From: Kiloniellaceae bacterium
Lineage (GTDB): Bacteria > Pseudomonadota > Alphaproteobacteria > Kiloniellales > Kiloniellaceae
NCBI GenBank assembly: GCA_009377535.1
Contig: WHTV01000042.1
Span: forward strand, 1 to 34,486
Direction of reading: 5' to 3'
Length of the DNA: 34,486 nucleotides
Under the pieces are notes generated by a model that was not told the DNA's origin, made no database searches, and was given only the letters and a program-made list of their open reading frames with translations. The translations under genes were made by a program, and so were the position numbers. Positions within the stretch are counted from its first letter, which is position 1. Each line of letters begins with the position of its first letter. Below, piece after piece: positions 7,374-14,381 of this stretch.

Positions 7374-7623
7374 GACATATCCCCACACGGATAACCAATG
7401 GTTAGCCGCCAATCTAAGGGCCGGAAACTAATGAGATATTAACAGCGGGTGTAATTCGCCTACCGAAGGTTTAATTAGGCGCCTAACAACAATACCTGCC
7501 AGCACGGACCGTAGCCGTCGCCGGGCCCCGCAGGTCGCAGTCCCTCAGCTGGCGGCGGAACATCCTCAGTGTGAATCATGAGTGTCGATTGGTCCTAAGG
7601 GTCCCGTCCGGTCGCGGTGGGCG
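7374..7623. promoter_or_regulatory. 250-bp intergenic region with two palindromes, upstream of the rhodanese/kinase operon
   Basis: This stretch is more AT-rich than its surroundings and has no gene. It separates the end of the beta-barrel gene from the start of the rhodanese gene, both on the minus strand, and so should hold the promoter of the redox/sensor operon. Two exact inverted repeats stand out. TAACCA-A-TGGTTA at 7392-7404 sits 19 bp upstream of the start codon. TTAGGCGCCTAA at 7475-7486 sits about 100 bp upstream. A TAATAT on the minus strand near 7437 could be a -10 element, but I see no good -35 partner. Confidence 0.4.
7392..7404. promoter_or_regulatory. Perfect 6-1-6 inverted repeat, candidate operator
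   Basis: TAACCA (7392-7397) and TGGTTA (7399-7404) flank a single A. The site lies between the probable promoter and the ribosome site of the rhodanese-like gene, where a repressor could act. No regulator is identified. Confidence 0.35.
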
Positions 7624-8841
7624 CTAGAACCTGGCCCTGAACCCGAGGGTGATGAGGTTGCGGCTGAAGTCCTCGCCTTCAACGTTCGACCAGCGCTCCT
7701 CGTGGCGGACGTCCGTCACCAGCGAAAGATTGCGGTTCAGCAGGTATTCCAGCTCTATCGACGCGTTGGCACGATCGTCGGCGCGGTCGTCGTCGTGGAA
7801 ATCGTCGTTGAAGTAGAGCAGATCGACGCGCAGCAGCAGGTCCCGCTGCAGTTCCTGCTGCACTTCAAGGCCGGCCGAGGTTTGCGTCTTGGACGAGGCG
7901 TTCGACGTACTGGTGGCGAGGTCGCGCCGTGCGGCGCGGCCGAACACGGTGGTGCGCGGCGTCGCATACCAGATCGCCTCGCCGGCGAAGATGAGATCGA
8001 CCCTGCTGTCGAAGCGGGGATCATCGAAATCGTTCGCAATGAAGCCGACGTCAAAATTCAAATCGAGCAGCGGGCTGAGCTCGGTGTCGATGCCGACGAG
8101 TGCGCCGGCGGCCACAGAGTCGCGATCGGCACCGGCCGAGTTGTCTTCGTCGAAGTCGCGGCGCCGCACGAAAGGCTCCACCTTCACGTCGGTCTTGGCG
8201 GAGACCTCGTAGCCGACCGGCAGGCCGAAGCGATACTCGATCCGGTCGCGAACGTCGTCGCCGCTGGTGAAGTAGTCGTCGCGGCGGGCCTCGCCCTCCA
8301 GGCCGAAGAACACGCGGTTGATCCGGTGGATGTATTCCCCGCCCACCGCGAAGCGGTTGAACTGCGTGGGCTTCTCGTCGTCGTCTTCCTCCGGGTCGCT
8401 GCGGCCGATCGCCCGCCGGCTGTGCTCAGCCGAAATCACCGCCCTGTCGCGTCCGCCCAGATCGAACTTCATCGTTGGGCGCAGGAAGTACTCGGTGCGG
8501 TCCTGCTCGTCGTTGTCGAGGAACTTCTGATGGCGCACGCGTGTATCGAAGGTTAAGTCGTGACGAGTCCATTCGCTCCGGAGCTGCGCGCCGCCGGTGA
8601 TCGAGGTGATGAAATCCGCCTCCTTGCCGTCCTCGTCGGCGAAGATGTTGTCGTCGTAGGTTTCCGACACCGTGAGCGAAGGAAACAGGCGGAAGGCGCC
8701 GAGATCGAGGCCTTTGGGGTCAAGTCCCTCGCGAGGCCGATTGAAGACGGCGACCGGCTCCTCGCCCTCCTGCGCCTGCGCGGGGACGACGGCGGCGGCC
8801 GCGCTGACACCTGCGACGCCCGCCAGCATCGAGCGCAGCAA
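7624..8841 (-). CDS. Outer-membrane beta-barrel protein of the exopolysaccharide export type (BBP2_2-like)
   Basis: This 405-residue protein has an N-terminal signal sequence (LAGVAGVSAAAAVVPAQAQ) and then alternating hydrophobic/polar strands rich in Asp, Arg and aromatic residues, ending in Phe (LITLGFRARF), the usual C-terminal strand of outer-membrane barrels. The start of the mature protein (LFPSLTVSETYDDNIFA) matches barrels such as Vibrio VpsM and the family often annotated 'outer membrane beta-barrel' in polysaccharide clusters. It lies 51 bp after a short Wza-like lipoprotein gene and may form the outer-membrane pore that the lipoprotein lacks. Start choice is uncertain: TTG 8841 gives a charged n-region, ATG 8829 is the alternative, and neither has a strong ribosome site. 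Confidence 0.8.
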   Translation of the reverse strand: MLRSMLAGVAGVSAAAAVVPAQAQEGEEPVAVFNRPREGLDPKGLDLGAFRLFPSLTVSETYDDNIFADEDGKEADFITSITGGAQLRSEWTRHDLTFDTRVRHQKFLDNDEQDRTEYFLRPTMKFDLGGRDRAVISAEHSRRAIGRSDPEEDDDEKPTQFNRFAVGGEYIHRINRVFFGLEGEARRDDYFTSGDDVRDRIEYRFGLPVGYEVSAKTDVKVEPFVRRRDFDEDNSAGADRDSVAAGALVGIDTELSPLLDLNFDVGFIANDFDDPRFDSRVDLIFAGEAIWYATPRTTVFGRAARRDLATSTSNASSKTQTSAGLEVQQELQRDLLLRVDLLYFNDDFHDDDRADDRANASIELEYLLNRNLSLVTDVRHEERWSNVEGEDFSRNLITLGFRARF

Positions 8842-8892
8842 CTGCCGCCGGAGCGCGGCAGAATATTTCCCCCGGGCGCGGATGACGGCCGC

Positions 8893-9465
8893 CTAGAAGA
8901 AGCGTTCGTAGACGTTGATCACGTCGCCCGGCTCGACGAAGTCCAGCGGGTCCGCACGGAACTCCGCCATCTGGCCGTCGACCAGGCGGGTGATCGAGAC
9001 CTCGTCCTTTTCGGCACGGAAGGTGAAGCCGCCACTCATGGACACGGCCGTCAGCACAGTCATGCGCGGCACGTAGGGATACTGCCCAGGCGCCCTGGTC
9101 TCGCCGAGGATGTAGAACGGCCGATAGGTCATGACCTCCGCCGTGACGTTGGGATCGACCAGGATGCCGTCCCTGAGTTGACGGGCGATCCCCGCCTCCA
9201 GCTCGGAAACCGTCTGGCCCTCGGCGTCGACAGCCCCGATCAGGGGCATGGTGATGACGCCGGAGTCGCTGACGACGTACTCCTGGCTCAGTTCCTCCTG
9301 GCCGAACACCTGCAGGCGCAGGCGGTCGCCCGCCCCCAGTCGGTAGGGGCCCGTTTCGCTCTGCGGCAGAGGCGGTAGCGAGGATAGCTGCCCCGCACAG
9401 CCGGCCAGCAGAAGCAGCAGACTCATCACACCGCAAAGCCTTTGCGTCTTTCCCCCCAAAGTCAT
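8893..9465 (-). CDS. Short polysaccharide export lipoprotein (Wza/ExoF, OPX family)
   Basis: This 190-residue lipoprotein has the signal MSLLLLLAGC, with the lipobox cysteine at residue 23. It has a Poly_export domain (YRLGAGDRLRLQVFGQEELS, VSDSGVITMPLIGAV) and one SLBB-type domain (RPFYILGETRAPGQYPYV, RMTVLTAVSMSGGFT) ending soon after EPGDVINVYERFF. It lacks the extra domain and the amphipathic C-terminal helix by which full-length Wza crosses the outer membrane, so it should be a periplasmic collar that needs a separate barrel. The next gene encodes one. ATG 9465 has AAGGA at good spacing. Confidence 0.88.
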   Translation of the reverse strand: MTLGGKTQRLCGVMSLLLLLAGCAGQLSSLPPLPQSETGPYRLGAGDRLRLQVFGQEELSQEYVVSDSGVITMPLIGAVDAEGQTVSELEAGIARQLRDGILVDPNVTAEVMTYRPFYILGETRAPGQYPYVPRMTVLTAVSMSGGFTFRAEKDEVSITRLVDGQMAEFRADPLDFVEPGDVINVYERFF

Positions 9466-9520
9466 GTTCGCGTTCCTTGTCGCTGATATTCCTAATCTTG
9501 ATGAGAATCGGCCGCTGCCG

Positions 9521-10231
9521 TCAATCGCCAGTTTCCACCGCCGGTGACGAGGCCGCCGCCGCTACCGCCACCGGTCGCGGCCGGCGGACCGTCGGCGCCT
9601 CGGAAGACGGCACCAGAGGCTGCACCTGGAAAGTTCGTGTGCGCGGCGGGAGAGCCGTTATCGGCCAGGCTTCGGCCATAGTCAGGAGAGCGCCGGCAAG
9701 GCCGCCCTCCGGATCCTCCTCCAGGGCGTCCAGCACCGACGGCTGCAGGAGATATCGCCCCGCCGCCGAGGCGGCAATGGCCGCAAAGCTGCCCTCTCGC
9801 TGCAGAACCGCATCGTCGCCCAGCGCCACCAGGTTGCCGCCGCTTTCCCCGTAGGCCGCCAGCAGCCGTGCGGTGGCATCGTCATCCCCTCGGTCACTCA
9901 GTTCCTCCGGCAGCAGCAGGACAAAGGGTTCCTCGTTCAGCAAATGACGGATTCCGCAAAGGGCCTGCCCCAGATTACTCGCGGCAAACTGCCGGGCGAT
10001 GACCACCCGTTCGGCCTTTGCCCGGCCGAAATCCCCGAACTGCGTCTCGACCGGTGTGCTGCTGTCCGACGTAACGAAAATCAGTTCCTTCAATCCGGCC
10101 GCCAGGGCCTCCTTCACCGCCCGTCGTACCGACGCGCTGTGAGTGGAGGTCACGGGCGCGAGACGGCCCTCAAGGCGATCCGGGGACCCGAAGCCGAGGA
10201 TAATCACGGCTTTTTGGAGCGGCTTGGTCAT
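9521..10231 (-). CDS. Degenerate GalU/ExoN-like nucleotidyltransferase homologue, probably not catalytic
   Basis: The 236-residue protein aligns by eye with UTP-glucose-1-phosphate uridylyltransferases: an opening KAVII, then VKEALAAGLKELIFVTSDSS, then ETQFGDF, then NLGQALCGIRHLLNEEPF followed by VLLLPEEL. The nucleotide-binding signature GxGTRxxPxT near the N-terminus is replaced by GFGSPDRLEGRLAPVTST, and the PDD/PDE of the sugar-nucleotide site is PEE. The C-terminal third of GalU is missing and replaced by a Pro/Ala/Val-rich tail. It lies between the priming transferase and the export lipoprotein in one minus-strand operon. ATG 10231 has GAAGGTG upstream. A regulatory or scaffold role is inference. 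Confidence 0.7.
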   Translation of the reverse strand: MTKPLQKAVIILGFGSPDRLEGRLAPVTSTHSASVRRAVKEALAAGLKELIFVTSDSSTPVETQFGDFGRAKAERVVIARQFAASNLGQALCGIRHLLNEEPFVLLLPEELSDRGDDDATARLLAAYGESGGNLVALGDDAVLQREGSFAAIAASAAGRYLLQPSVLDALEEDPEGGLAGALLTMAEAWPITALPPRTRTFQVQPLVPSSEAPTVRRPRPVAVAAAASSPAVETGD

Positions 10232-10245
10232 CTGACTTTCACCTT

Positions 10246-10269
10246 CGGTTTAGTTGGGGGCGCCTAGCG
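10246..10269 (-). promoter_or_regulatory. Candidate regulatory motif resembling the palindrome at 7468-7487
   Basis: The plus strand reads GTTTAGTTGGGGGCGCCTAGC, which resembles GTTTAATTAGGCGCCTAAC at 7469-7487 apart from two extra G and two changes. Both lie upstream of minus-strand genes. It is not clearly a palindrome itself beyond GGCGCC. Chance resemblance is possible. Confidence 0.25.
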
Positions 10270-10315
10270 AATCGAGGCTCAGAGGAATGAACGGTTCAGG
10301 CGGGTAAAGGTTGCA

Positions 10316-11773
10316 TCAATAAGCTTCACGATCACCCAGTACGACGAAGGCCGTGCGCAGGAGGATCTTGAGGTCGAGGCCGAGCGACCAGTGCTCGATG
10401 TAAAAGAGGTCGTATTCCACGCGCCGCTGGATCTTTTCCAAGGTGTCGGTCTCGCCGCGCCAGCCGTTCACCTGGGCCCAGCCGGTGATCCCGGGCTTCA
10501 CCCGGTAACGCGCCGCGTAGGCATCCACCGCCTCCTCGTAGAGACGGCCAGCGGCCTTGGCGGAGGTGGCGTGCGGGCGGGGTCCCACCAGGGACATGTC
10601 CCCCTTCAGCACATTCACCAGCTGTGGCAGCTCGTCGAGGCTGGTGCGGCGCAAAAACCGCCCGACCCGGGTCACCCGATCATCGTCGCGTCGCGTCAGC
10701 ACCTCGGCCGTGGCGTCGGTCAGGTGGTGGTGCATGGTGCGAAACTTCCAGCAATCGAAGAGATTGTGGTTGAAGCCGTAGCGCTTCTGCCGGAAGAACA
10801 CCGGCCCCGGCGAATCGAGCTTTATGGCCACCGCGATCACCGCCAGTACCGGCGCAAGCGCGAGCAGCAGTCCGATGGCCAGCAAGCGGTCCTCGAGGCT
10901 CTTCGCCACGAAGGACCAGCCCGAGATCGGCCGCTCGAAAAGCTGCATCATCGGCAGCCGCCCCACCGTCGTGAAGCGACGGTCGGGAAAGCTGAATGCC
11001 GCAACATCCGGGGCGAGACGGATCGGCACCGGCGTCTTTTCCAGCTTGCCGACGACCTCCCGCAGGCGCGCGTCGGCCGTCCACGGCAGGGCGATGATGA
11101 CCTGATCCACCTGGTCGCGGCGGATCAGGTCGATCAGATGATCGACGCTGCCCAGCAGGGGCAGCCCGCCGCCCTGCGGCGTCACCCGCGTCGCGCGGTC
11201 ATCGACAAATCCGATCAGTCGGGTATTGGCATCGCCATGGCGCTGCAAGTAGCCGGCCAGGCGACAACCCTGCTCGCCGGCGCCGACGATCACCGTGCGA
11301 TTCGCAAAGCGGCCGGCGAGCGAAAGGCCCTGCACCCATTGGCGCAGCGCCATGCGTCCGACGGCCAGGCCGACGCCGCCGCAGACGAACCACGACAGCG
11401 CCCAGGCCCGCGAGTAGGAGTCGGAAAGCTTCGCAAGGAACGCCGCCGCCAGGAGGATGCAGAAGGTAACCGTCCAGGCTGCGCAGAGGCTGCCGAACGG
11501 AATGCGCTTTGAGAACATGAAGTCGTCGCGGTAGACGTCGAAGCGATGCAGCATCGGTGTGGCGATGACCATGGCCAGCAGGATGGCGCCGAGATACAGG
11601 GGATAATGAAGTTCTGTGTCAGCCAATTGCCGCACGAAGTAGGCGACCAGTCCGATGAGCCCGAGGATTGTCAAATCGCAGATCCGAAAGGCGAGATCGA
11701 CCACAACTCGTGAAATTGGCCTGACGTCCTCCCCGGCTTTCTTGAATCCCAGTACCTCCAGCGCAGCTTCCAT
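10316..11773 (-). CDS. Undecaprenyl-phosphate sugar phosphotransferase (WcaJ/ExoY type priming transferase)
   Basis: This 485-residue inner-membrane enzyme starts the repeat unit by moving a hexose-1-phosphate from a UDP-sugar to undecaprenyl phosphate. Four N-terminal helices (about 25-145) are followed by a Rossmann-like CoA_binding_3 domain (RTVIVGAGEQGCRLAGYLQ, LIGFVDDRATR). The catalytic bacterial sugar transferase domain comes after a further helix (LLAIGLLLALAPVLAVIAVA). Its motifs are KLDSPGPVFFRQKRYGFN, WKFRTM, RTSLDELPQLVNVLKGDMS, LVGPRPH and VKPGITGWAQVNGWRGET. ATG 11773 has GAGGA 8 bases upstream. It heads the operon with the GalU-like, lipoprotein and barrel genes. Confidence 0.93.
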   Translation of the reverse strand: MEAALEVLGFKKAGEDVRPISRVVVDLAFRICDLTILGLIGLVAYFVRQLADTELHYPLYLGAILLAMVIATPMLHRFDVYRDDFMFSKRIPFGSLCAAWTVTFCILLAAAFLAKLSDSYSRAWALSWFVCGGVGLAVGRMALRQWVQGLSLAGRFANRTVIVGAGEQGCRLAGYLQRHGDANTRLIGFVDDRATRVTPQGGGLPLLGSVDHLIDLIRRDQVDQVIIALPWTADARLREVVGKLEKTPVPIRLAPDVAAFSFPDRRFTTVGRLPMMQLFERPISGWSFVAKSLEDRLLAIGLLLALAPVLAVIAVAIKLDSPGPVFFRQKRYGFNHNLFDCWKFRTMHHHLTDATAEVLTRRDDDRVTRVGRFLRRTSLDELPQLVNVLKGDMSLVGPRPHATSAKAAGRLYEEAVDAYAARYRVKPGITGWAQVNGWRGETDTLEKIQRRVEYDLFYIEHWSLGLDLKILLRTAFVVLGDREAY

Positions 11774-12176
11774 CGCAAATTCCTCTGTCCATTCCTTGGC
11801 ACCCGGCCCACGGGTCCAGGGTCAGTGGCACTGCGATCCTTAGGTCACTTCCGCTCGACGCTGGACCAATCTCGCGCGGTCCTTTACGTCAGCGACAGTC
11901 CCGACCCGGGGCATCGGTCGAGACATCCCCTCCACTACTGCACTGCGAAGTGTTTACCACTCCACGCTTTTCAGGATTGTGATTTCGCATGGATTAAGTT
12001 GTGGCTTTTTGCAGGCGCTATGGCGTGCCTCAAACACGCATCTGGCACTGTGCATGTGCGAAGGTTAGTCTTCAGAAATGGTCCGCGCAGACGCCGGTCG
12101 GCACAAAGATGCGACCGTCCGGCGCGTAGTGTATGTCGTCGAACGGATCGGCTCCGTGGCACCAAGGATGCCTCCC
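11774..12176. promoter_or_regulatory. 403-bp divergent intergenic region between priming transferase and polymerase genes
   Basis: No gene is supported here. The region must hold promoters for two divergent units, the priming-transferase operon on the minus strand and the polymerase gene on the plus strand. It is locally AT-rich around 11950-12020. I see only a short inverted repeat, ACCCG-gccca-CGGGT at 11801-11815, about 28 bp upstream of the minus-strand start, and no convincing -35/-10 pair. Confidence 0.4.
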
Positions 12177-13484
12177 ATGATCGATACCAGCTTCGCCCCT
12201 GCCGCCTCGAGCGAAGACGCCGCCGCGAAGGCATCGCCGACCATCGCGGTGGACCGGCTGCTGGCCTGGGAGTGGCTGTTCCTGCACTTCGTGCTGGTCA
12301 GCGCCTCTTATGCGCTGGCGCTGCAGCCGCAGATCCTGTCGCTCTCGTGGTACCTCGTCTATCTGCTTTCGCTCGGCCTCTTCCTACTGCGTTACGGCGC
12401 CTTTCTCGGCGCGCTGTGGATCGCCGCGCCGCTGCTGCTCTGGCCGGCCCTGGCCGGGCTTTCCTACTTCTGGTCGGACGTGCCCGGCCAGACGCTGCGG
12501 ACCGCCGTGCAGCTCGGCATGACCGTGTGCATCGGCGCCTACCTCGGCAGCCGTTTCAGCCTCTTCGACCTGACGCGCGCCCTGTTCCTCGTGCTCACCT
12601 TGGCGGCCCTGGTCTCGCTGGCCATGATCCTCGCCAAGGTCACGCCCGCCTATGATCACAACGGAGTCGCGCGAGGGCTCTTCCCGCACAAGAACGTGCT
12701 CGGCGGCAACATGGTCCTGCTGCTGACCTGTTGTCTGCTGCTCTTCGCGAGCGGTTGGCGGCGCTTCTCCGTGACCCTGGCCGCCGGCATCGGACTCGCG
12801 CTGATCGCCTTCAGCCAATCGAGCACCGCCGTCGTCATGACCATCGGTCTCTGCGCCCTCGCGCCGATCCTTCTAAGTCGCGGGGCCCCAGCGCCGCTAC
12901 GGCTTTTCGCCTACATCGTCGGCCTGCTGATCGCCGGCATGGCGGCCTGGTTCCTGCTGGCCTACGACCTCGACGCCATCGGCATGGCGCTGGAGGCGCT
13001 GGGCAAGGAGCGCACGCTGACCGGCCGATCGGTGCTCTGGGAGTTCGCCATCGCCGAGATCGAGGTGCGGCCCTGGCTCGGCGGCGGCTTCGATGCGTTC
13101 TGGAACGGCAGTGACGGTTCGCCGGGGCGCTACCTTCAGTACGTCATCCAGCACGACGTCATGAACTTCCACAACAGCTACCTCGACGTCACCGTGCAGC
13201 TCGGCTTCGTCGGACTTGCCCTGCTGATCGGCTTCCTGCTGCTGTTCGCCTGGCGCGCGCTGGCCCTGCTTCGCTTCGACGGCTGCGCGATCGCCACGCT
13301 GCCGGCGTTCTTCCTCGCCTTCGTCGTGTGCTACTCGCTGAGCGAGTACGCCTTGTTCCGCCAGCACTCGCTGATCCAGGTGCTGCTCGGCGCGCTCTAT
13401 GTCTCGACGGCTCTCGCCCTGCCGGCCGAGCGTCCGGGTCCGAGCCGGCGCCAGACCTCCACCGCGAGCTGGGCGGAGACATAG
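12177..13484 (+). CDS. Polysaccharide polymerase of the O-antigen ligase/Wzy (ExoQ) family
   Basis: This 435-residue polytopic membrane protein has about ten hydrophobic helices and the family core GLFPHKNVLGGNMVLLLTCC, then LIAFSQSSTAV, ERTLTGRSVLWEFA and a large outer loop ending HDVMNFHNSYLDVTVQLGFV. The HN(G/S)YLD stretch and the HKN motif are typical of ExoQ-like Wzy and O-antigen ligases. It would join flipped repeat units at the outer face of the inner membrane. ATG 12177 is chosen because AAGGATG lies just upstream; ATG 12168 is an alternative. It is the only core assembly gene on the plus strand, and its last 88 bases overlap the 3' end of the convergent glycosyltransferase gene. Confidence 0.88.
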   Translation: MIDTSFAPAASSEDAAAKASPTIAVDRLLAWEWLFLHFVLVSASYALALQPQILSLSWYLVYLLSLGLFLLRYGAFLGALWIAAPLLLWPALAGLSYFWSDVPGQTLRTAVQLGMTVCIGAYLGSRFSLFDLTRALFLVLTLAALVSLAMILAKVTPAYDHNGVARGLFPHKNVLGGNMVLLLTCCLLLFASGWRRFSVTLAAGIGLALIAFSQSSTAVVMTIGLCALAPILLSRGAPAPLRLFAYIVGLLIAGMAAWFLLAYDLDAIGMALEALGKERTLTGRSVLWEFAIAEIEVRPWLGGGFDAFWNGSDGSPGRYLQYVIQHDVMNFHNSYLDVTVQLGFVGLALLIGFLLLFAWRALALLRFDGCAIATLPAFFLAFVVCYSLSEYALFRQHSLIQVLLGALYVSTALALPAERPGPSRRQTSTASWAET

Positions 13485-14374
13485 GTGAAGACGTGCCAGC
13501 CCTCGCAGCCGGCCCGGAGCGCGCGCAGCCAGGCGCCCCGCTTCACTTCGTCGATCACCACCCGCCATTGCAGGCGCTGGTCGACGCTCTGCTGGTGACG
13601 CTTGAGCGCCTTCATGAAGTCGCGACCGCCGGCTTGGCCGGGATTGCTCAGCAGGCGATGATCCACGCTCCGCAAACGCCGCAGGTCCTCCGTCGAATGG
13701 CAGGCGGTCAAGGAGTCCGCACGCAGCCGGTAACGGTAGAGCGGTAGCGGCGAAAGCCAGAACCGCGCCCCGGCGGAGAAGCAGGCCAGGTAGAAGGCGA
13801 AGTCCTCCGCGAAGCGCAGGTCCTCGTCATAGCGCAGGCCGTTGCTCACCAGAAAGCCGCGAGCGATCAGAGGTTTCAGGAAGCCGTAGCTCCTGCGCGG
13901 CCGGGCCGGATCGGGAAGGTTGCCGCGCAGGAAGTCGGCAGCGCTCATCGGCGCACAGCCCGCCGCCTCGCCGGGCGGCAGCATCGGCTCCGTCCGACCG
14001 CCTTCATCCTCCAGCAGCAGGTTGTCGGCCAGCAGATCGGCTCCGCAGTCCCGCGCCAGATGAAGCAGCTGTGCCAGCCGTCCCGGCTCGAAGGCGTCGT
14101 CGGCGTCGAGCAGCGCGATCCAGTCGCCGGTCGCCGCGGCGAGTCCGAGGTTGCGGGCGCCGGCCGGGCCTCGGTTCTCGCCGGCGGCGATGACCTTCAC
14201 TCTTGGATCTGCCGCCGCAAGCCGGCGGGCCAGCGCCAGCGTGTCATCCGTCGAGGCATCATCGACGATCAGTATCTCGATATCGCAAAGGCTCTGGCGC
14301 TGCGCCGAGGCGACCGTTCCGGCCAGCGTGGCTTCAGCATTGAAGGCGGGAATGACGACCGATACGAGCGGCAT
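13397..14374 (-). CDS. Family 2 glycosyltransferase, ExoO-like (copy 1)
   Basis: This 325-residue GT-A enzyme has VSVVIPAFNAEATL, the nucleotide-sugar-binding region ILIVDDASTDDTLALARRLA, GPAGARNLGLAAA, the DxD WIALLDADDAF and the acceptor-side motif RFAEDFAFYLACFSAGAR (ED). YGFLKPLIARGFL matches ExoO-type enzymes of succinoglycan synthesis. It is closely related in layout to the enzyme at 20065-21021. It would add a hexose to the lipid-linked repeat at the cytoplasmic face. It starts 7 bp after the flippase stop and overlaps the polymerase gene tail to tail. Confidence 0.88.
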   Translation of the reverse strand: MPLVSVVIPAFNAEATLAGTVASAQRQSLCDIEILIVDDASTDDTLALARRLAAADPRVKVIAAGENRGPAGARNLGLAAATGDWIALLDADDAFEPGRLAQLLHLARDCGADLLADNLLLEDEGGRTEPMLPPGEAAGCAPMSAADFLRGNLPDPARPRRSYGFLKPLIARGFLVSNGLRYDEDLRFAEDFAFYLACFSAGARFWLSPLPLYRYRLRADSLTACHSTEDLRRLRSVDHRLLSNPGQAGGRDFMKALKRHQQSVDQRLQWRVVIDEVKRGAWLRALRAGCEGWHVFTYVSAQLAVEVWRRLGPGRSAGRARAVET

Positions 14375-14381
14375 GCGGGTC

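Noticed and set aside
12043-12060. Possible sigma-54 promoter (TGGCACTGTGCATGTGC) before the polymerase gene
   Set aside because: The GG and GC elements are not at the required 10-base spacing.
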